Source: an uncultured Candidatus Saccharibacteria bacterium (GTDB taxonomy: Bacteria > Patescibacteriota > Saccharimonadia > Saccharimonadales > Saccharimonadaceae). Taken from it: a DNA stretch of 16,242 nt. Location: positions 1-16,242 of the forward strand of contig CALJPD010000013.1 in assembly GCA_937981355.1 (NCBI GenBank), read 5' to 3'. Both the position numbers and the translations under genes were made by a program. The notes beneath the pieces are model-generated. The model searched no databases and was not told the origin of the DNA. It saw nothing but the letters and a program-made list of their open reading frames with translations. Positions 13,356-16,242 of the stretch are shown piece after piece. How positions within the stretch are numbered: position 1 is the first letter of the stretch; the number at the start of each line of letters is the position of its first letter.

Positions 13356-13384
13356 AGTGTAGCAATAATTTGCTTGCAGTGCAA
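13356..13384 (-). promoter_or_regulatory. Promoter of small-ORF unit 1
   Basis: Minus strand: TTGCAC (13384-13379), 17 bases, TACACT (13361-13356) preceded by TGC (extended -10). The -35 lies in the near-palindrome TTGCA-C-TGCAA, a possible operator. Conserved in unit 2. Confidence 0.65.
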
Positions 13385-13409
13385 ACTTCGTACAATAAAC
13401 AGAGGTCAC

Positions 13410-13440
13410 AAAAAAGAGCCAGCGTTATGCTGGCTCTTTT
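13410..13440 (-). terminator. Terminator between small-ORF units
   Basis: 12-bp stem (13412-13423 with 13429-13440: GAGCCAGC/GCTGGCTC plus A/T pairs), loop of five, six T on the minus strand. It ends the transcript of unit 2 and could also work on the plus strand (TTTT). Confidence 0.85.
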
Positions 13441-13527
13441 GGCTTAGCAGCGCTAGCACTTTAGACTTTATAGTAAGATGCTGTTACAAATAACGCTATT
13501 AAGCTAATGGTAGCCTAGCGTCGTTTA

Positions 13528-13602
13528 CTAACAGGGTATGAAGATCCGTCGCCACCACCTGGCGCTGTCTTGAGAACAGATAAAAGGTTTGTCTGTTGGC
13601 AT
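13528..13602 (-). CDS. 24-residue small protein, copy 2 (DSARWWR peptide)
   Basis: Begins MPTDKPFIC and ends DSARWWRRIFIPC. It starts 10 bases after AAAGGAG (13619-13613). Against copy 1 there are 18 base differences in 75, of which only two are synonymous, while the reading frame, length, both Cys and the core are kept. This copy is bounded on both sides by terminator hairpins (13683-13710 and 13410-13440), so it forms a complete monocistronic unit of about 200 bases. Function unknown; see copy 1 for alternatives. Confidence 0.55.
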   Translation of the reverse strand: MPTDKPFICSQDSARWWRRIFIPC

Positions 13603-13627
13603 AGTATGGTATCTCCTTTCTACTTCC

Positions 13628-13656
13628 AGTGTAACAACAATTTGCTTGCAGTGCAA
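13628..13656 (-). promoter_or_regulatory. Promoter of small-ORF unit 2
   Basis: Minus strand: TTGCAC (13656-13651), 17 bases, TACACT (13633-13628) preceded by TGT. Same near-palindrome over the -35 as in unit 1. Confidence 0.65.
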
Positions 13657-13682
13657 ACTTCGTACAAAAAACAGGGGTCACG

Positions 13683-13710
13683 AAAGAACCAGCGTTATGC
13701 TGGCTCTTTT
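13683..13710 (-). terminator. Terminator after the DUF5684 gene
   Basis: Same hairpin as at 13410-13440 (CCAGC-GTTAT-GCTGG core on the plus strand) but with one mismatch in the stem and only three T afterwards on the minus strand, so probably weaker. Confidence 0.55.
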
Positions 13711-13729
13711 GGCTTAGCAGGCTAGTACT

Positions 13730-14218
13730 TTAGGCTTGCGGTGGCTGCTGTGGTGGTTGTGGTTGCTGTGGTGGATAGTATGGTGCAGGCTGAGGTGCAA
13801 CTGGCCCAAGATACTGGCTGGGGCCAAAGCCAAGGATTGGGTACATAATGACCGGGAAGAAGATCGTTAATACGCCAAAGCCAGTTGATTTGCCAAAGGA
13901 CTTAGCAAGCTCGAGTGCCGACACAATAGCAACATAGATATTGACAAAAGGCACAAACAGCAGCAACACCCACCATTCGGGCCGGCCGATGATCTGCATC
14001 AGGACGACGGTATTGTAGATAGGGATAAGGGCAGCCCAGCCTGGCTTGCCAGCCTTGGTAAACATCCGCCACAGCGAGGCAAGCACGACGGCCATCACAG
14101 CAAAGCTCAGAATGAGCATGATGATAACCATCACCCACACCAGTGGATCAGCGGGGCTGCTGGCTGCTGTGGTATATGAGGGGGTTGAATAATAGCTCGA
14201 AGGATAATCGTAGTCCAT
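13730..14218 (-). CDS. DUF5684-type integral membrane protein (162 aa)
   Basis: The pattern LWRMFTKAGKPGWAALIPIYN (49-69), GRPEWW (78-83), LLFVPFVN (86-93), LAKSFGK (104-110) and FPVIMYPILGFG (121-132) fits the DUF5684 family, small membrane proteins of unknown function found across bacteria and often seen in CPR genomes. Membrane segments lie at about 26-49, 82-103 and 112-131. The N-terminus is Tyr/Ser-rich and the C-terminus (141-162) is a Pro/Gln repeat tail made from triplet-repeat DNA. The ATG follows GGAG at short spacing and a strong promoter. The gene runs in the same direction as prfA upstream and the small-ORF units downstream, but has its own promoter and terminator. The family assignment is from memory of the motif, without a search. 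Confidence 0.8.
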   Translation of the reverse strand: MDYDYPSSYYSTPSYTTAASSPADPLVWVMVIIMLILSFAVMAVVLASLWRMFTKAGKPGWAALIPIYNTVVLMQIIGRPEWWVLLLFVPFVNIYVAIVSALELAKSFGKSTGFGVLTIFFPVIMYPILGFGPSQYLGPVAPQPAPYYPPQQPQPPQQPPQA

Positions 14219-14256
14219 ACTACTCCATAATAATCTAAAGTTAATGAATACTACAC

Positions 14257-14285
14257 ATTATAACAGACAGGGTAGGGTGTGGCAA
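14257..14285 (-). promoter_or_regulatory. Strong promoter of the DUF5684 gene
   Basis: Minus strand: TTGCCA (14285-14280), 17 bases, consensus TATAAT (14262-14257) preceded by TGT (extended -10). The leader would be about 35 bases with a GGAG SD. Confidence 0.75.
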
Positions 14286-14474
14286 ATTACGAGACAAAGA
14301 GGTTATATAGAGGTGGCTTTATCTCTCCTATGATTTACCGATTGAGAATAGATAATACGAAAACACAAAGTAGTAAATAAGCGTATAGAAACAGAACATA
14401 CTAAAAAGCTAATGCCAATATAACGGTAACTCTTTTGTGACTAAGTTTTGTCTTAGTCTCTATAGTAGCTATTG

Positions 14475-14805
14475 CTTATCTATCTCCATCCATATATTCT
14501 TCTCCATCTCATATTTTATTAATCATATCTATCTTCATATATTCTCCTTTTCTATCTCTATAACTCTATATCTCTACTATTTATCTACCTCTTTCTCTAT
14601 ATTTCTCTATCTATATCCTTATCTATATTTCTATCTATCTCTATACTTATCTCTATTTCTATCTATTTATCTATCTTTATATCTCTCTATCTTTATTTCC
14701 TTATCTTTATATCTCTTTATCTTTATATTTATTTACTTATTCTTTCTATTTCTCTATTTATCTCTATCCTCTATCTCTACCTATATCTCCATATCCATCC
14801 ATATC
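14475..14805 (+). repeat. 331-base G-free low-complexity tract
   Basis: Not one G occurs on the plus strand over 331 bases; the sequence is built from imperfect TCTAT, TATC and TTTAT words. The intergenic region 14219-14974 also holds the DUF5684 promoter at one end and the prfA terminator at the other, with nothing assignable in 14290-14474 apart from a hairpin (14439-14458). A 158-codon ORF across the tract is a by-product of composition. Confidence 0.95.
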
Positions 14806-14880
14806 GATTTCTCTCCTATTATATATAAATATATAAAAGAAGAGAAAAAAGAACCCACGCTAACAGGGAAGAAACAGGGT

Positions 14881-14907
14881 AAAAAAGGCGAATTTCGAAA
14901 TTCGCCT
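14881..14907 (-). terminator. Terminator of prfA
   Basis: A perfect 22-base palindrome (14886-14907) reading AGGCGAATTT on one arm, followed on the minus strand by six T (14886-14881). It lies 68 bases past the prfA stop. Confidence 0.85.
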
Positions 14908-14974
14908 GTTTGAAGGAAGAAAATGAGGGAAATAGAGGGAAGGATGAGGTGAGAGAAGGCAATAGGGCGAAGCG

Positions 14975-16045
14975 TTACTGCTCCGCCCCTCGTGCTTTCA
15001 GCTCGCGTTCGTAGCTTTGGAGACGCTCGATGATGTCGTCGATATCGCCACCGAGGGCAGCGGGGATGTTACTGCGGCTATAGCGGATGCGGTGGTCGGT
15101 GATCCGATCTTGGGGGAAGTTGTAGGTGCGGATCTTTTCGCTGCGGTCGCCAGTGCCCACTAGAGCGCGGCGTTCGGCAGTGAGCTTAGCGTTTTCTTCA
15201 TCAATCTTGCGCTGGAGGAGGCGGGAGCGTAGGACGCTCATAGCCTTCTCGCGGTTTTTAATCTGTGACTTCTCATCTTGGTTGGTCACGATCATACCAG
15301 TCGGGAGGTGGGTGATACGCACGGCTGAGTCGGTTGTATTGACGCTCTGCCCACCGTGGCCGCTCGAGCGGTAGATGTCGATGCGAAGGTCATTTGGATT
15401 GATGGTAATGTCTGTCTCTTCCGCTTCGGGCAAGACTGCTACTGTGGCGGTGCTGGTGTGGATGCGCCCCTGGCTCTCGGTAACGGGCACGCGCTGGACG
15501 CGGTGCACACCACCCTCGAACTTGAGTTTGGCGTAGGGTGCATCGCCCGAAATCTTGAAGATGACTTCCTTGTATCCACCAGAGTCATTGGCGGACTCGC
15601 TCAGCAGCTCAGTGCGGTAACCATGCGCCTCACACCAGCGCAGATACATGCGGTAGAGCTCGGCCGCAAAGAGCGAGGCTTCATCACCGCCAGCGCCAGC
15701 CCGGATCTCCATGATGATATTCTTCTCGTCATTGGGGTCTTTGGGGGTGAGAAGGACGAAGAGCTCGTCGTCTAGCTGGGCGATGGTGGCTTCGTCTTCG
15801 GGGATCTCGAGCTTGGCGAGCTCGGCGAGCTCATCGTTGCCCTGAGCGAGCTGACGCGCCTCAGCCAGCTGCTGCTCCACGGTAGCGCGCTTGGTAGCGG
15901 TAGCAATGATGGTCTCGAGCTCCGCAAAGCGCTTATTCTTGGCGGTAAAATCGGGCGCACTATACGCATCGGGCTGGGCAAGAAACTGCTCCAGCGCAGT
16001 ACGCTCAGCCGTCAGGGTGGCGATATCGAGAGAAATTTTGGGCAT
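14975..16045 (-). CDS. prfA: Peptide chain release factor 1 (RF1)
   Basis: Recognises UAA and UAG in the A site and triggers hydrolysis of peptidyl-tRNA. The codon-recognition tripeptide is PVT (187-189, in RVPVTESQGRIHTS; PAT in many RF1s), and the catalytic GGQ is at 231-233 in SSGHGGQSVNTTDSAVRI. MEIRAGAGGDEA (112-123) is also an RF1 hallmark. The PxT motif separates it from RF2 (SPF). Length 356 is normal. The ATG is nine bases after a consensus TATAAT, with no SD, so the message is probably leaderless or nearly so; alignment of the N-terminus with other RF1s supports this start. prmC (the GGQ methylase), often adjacent, is not in the window. Confidence 0.98.
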   Translation of the reverse strand: MPKISLDIATLTAERTALEQFLAQPDAYSAPDFTAKNKRFAELETIIATATKRATVEQQLAEARQLAQGNDELAELAKLEIPEDEATIAQLDDELFVLLTPKDPNDEKNIIMEIRAGAGGDEASLFAAELYRMYLRWCEAHGYRTELLSESANDSGGYKEVIFKISGDAPYAKLKFEGGVHRVQRVPVTESQGRIHTSTATVAVLPEAEETDITINPNDLRIDIYRSSGHGGQSVNTTDSAVRITHLPTGMIVTNQDEKSQIKNREKAMSVLRSRLLQRKIDEENAKLTAERRALVGTGDRSEKIRTYNFPQDRITDHRIRYSRSNIPAALGGDIDDIIERLQSYERELKARGAEQ

Positions 16046-16054
16046 ATGCTAATG

Positions 16055-16060
16055 ATTATA
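16055..16060 (-). promoter_or_regulatory. prfA: prfA extended -10, implying a leaderless message
   Basis: Minus strand TGG-TATAAT (TATAAT at 16060-16055) with only nine bases before the ATG at 16045. There is no good -35 at the usual distance; the consensus extended -10 may compensate. A run of six G on the plus strand lies just upstream of it. Confidence 0.6.
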
Positions 16061-16201
16061 CCACGGGGGGTGACTCTTGAGCTATTGGATATACTGAAGT
16101 CGCAAAGTAACTACCAACTCTACACAAGTGCCTATTACTCCGTCGCTTTGGTAGAAAAGAGAATACGTGAGAGGATTCAGATAGATATTTTTACTGACAG
16201 G

Positions 16202-16221
16202 TGTAATTATTACATAATAGC
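16202..16221. promoter_or_regulatory. Second copy of the palindromic GTAAT/ATTAC motif
   Basis: GTAAT, ATTAC, ATAAT, AGC: the same order as at 1005-1025 with one T missing and one G to A change. TTGACA follows at 16223-16228 and could be the -35 of a plus-strand promoter whose -10 is past the window end. The rest of 16061-16242 has no supported gene. Confidence 0.4.
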
Positions 16222-16242
16222 TTGACAAATTAAGAGAGAGAG

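Larger units (their letters stand above)
13200..13740 (-). repeat. Tandem duplication of a ~270-bp unit carrying a small ORF
   Basis: Two units, about 13200-13468 and 13469-13740, align along their length. Nearly identical blocks are the promoter region (two differences in about 40 bases) and the end of the ORF plus its 3' element (one difference in 40 bases). The ORF interior differs far more. The unit boundary falls near the stop codon of the DUF5684 gene, so the duplicated piece starts just after that gene. Confidence 0.9.

Noticed and set aside
13391..13440. Possible plus-strand antisense promoter (TACAAT at 13391) facing the hairpin
   Set aside because: The -35 spacing is poor, the -10 is lost in unit 2, and the transcript would not overlap the small ORF.
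12931..13740. CRISPR array or insertion sequence as the source of the repeats
   Set aside because: There are only two long units with gene-like parts, no short regular repeats with spacers, no terminal inverted repeats and no transposase.
14437..14913. 158-codon GTG-initiated ORF rich in Leu, Tyr, Ser, Ile
   Set aside because: It exists because the tract has no G, so TAG and TGA cannot occur. The protein is low-complexity, there is no SD, and it runs through the prfA terminator.

Overview
The window looks like part of the chromosome of a Candidate Phyla Radiation (Patescibacteria) bacterium, most likely Candidatus Saccharibacteria (TM7). This is inferred from three things: a ribosomal-protein cluster in which rpsE is followed directly by rplO with no rpmD (uL30 is generally missing in CPR bacteria), r-protein sequences that are bacterial but divergent with short tails, and small unfamiliar accessory genes. 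The genetic code appears standard: TGA ends rpsQ and interrupts none of the recognised genes.

Layout. (1) 1-806: a putative lipoprotein gene. (2) 807-1137: a promoter, an operator-like palindromic motif and a structured leader. (3) 1138-7758: fifteen ribosomal-protein genes in S10/spc order (rplC, rplD, rplW, rplB, rpsS, rplV, rpsC, rplP, rpmC, rpsQ, rplN, rplX, rplE, rpsN, rpsH), tightly packed with TAATG or ATGA overlaps and closed by a strong intrinsic terminator. rpsJ (S10) is not at the head of the cluster. (4) 7813-10320: an accessory island that splits the spc operon. It holds an internally duplicated membrane protein on the minus strand, a 312-residue soluble orphan and a 57-residue one-helix membrane protein whose start codon overlaps a 15-codon ORF. 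(5) 10535-12985: a second r-protein transcription unit (rplF, rplR, an acidic 92-residue unknown, rpsE, rplO) with its own promoter, leader and terminator. secY, adk, map, infA and the alpha operon do not follow.

(6) 13029-14290, minus strand: a DUF5684-type membrane protein followed by two tandem ~270-bp units. Each unit carries its own extended -10 promoter, Shine-Dalgarno (SD) sequence, a 24-codon ORF with an invariant DSARWWR core and terminal PC, a conserved post-stop element, and a terminator hairpin upstream. This is the most unusual signal in the window. (7) 14475-14805: a 331-base stretch with no G on the plus strand. (8) 14975-16045, minus strand: prfA (release factor RF1), apparently made from a leaderless or nearly leaderless mRNA, with an intrinsic terminator.

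Many candidate promoters share a -35 of the form TTGCnn and several share an extended -10 (TGnTAnnnT). The r-proteins build both ribosomal subunits and RF1 ends translation at UAA/UAG, so the recognised part of the window is a translation locus. The accessory genes have no assignable function from sequence alone.
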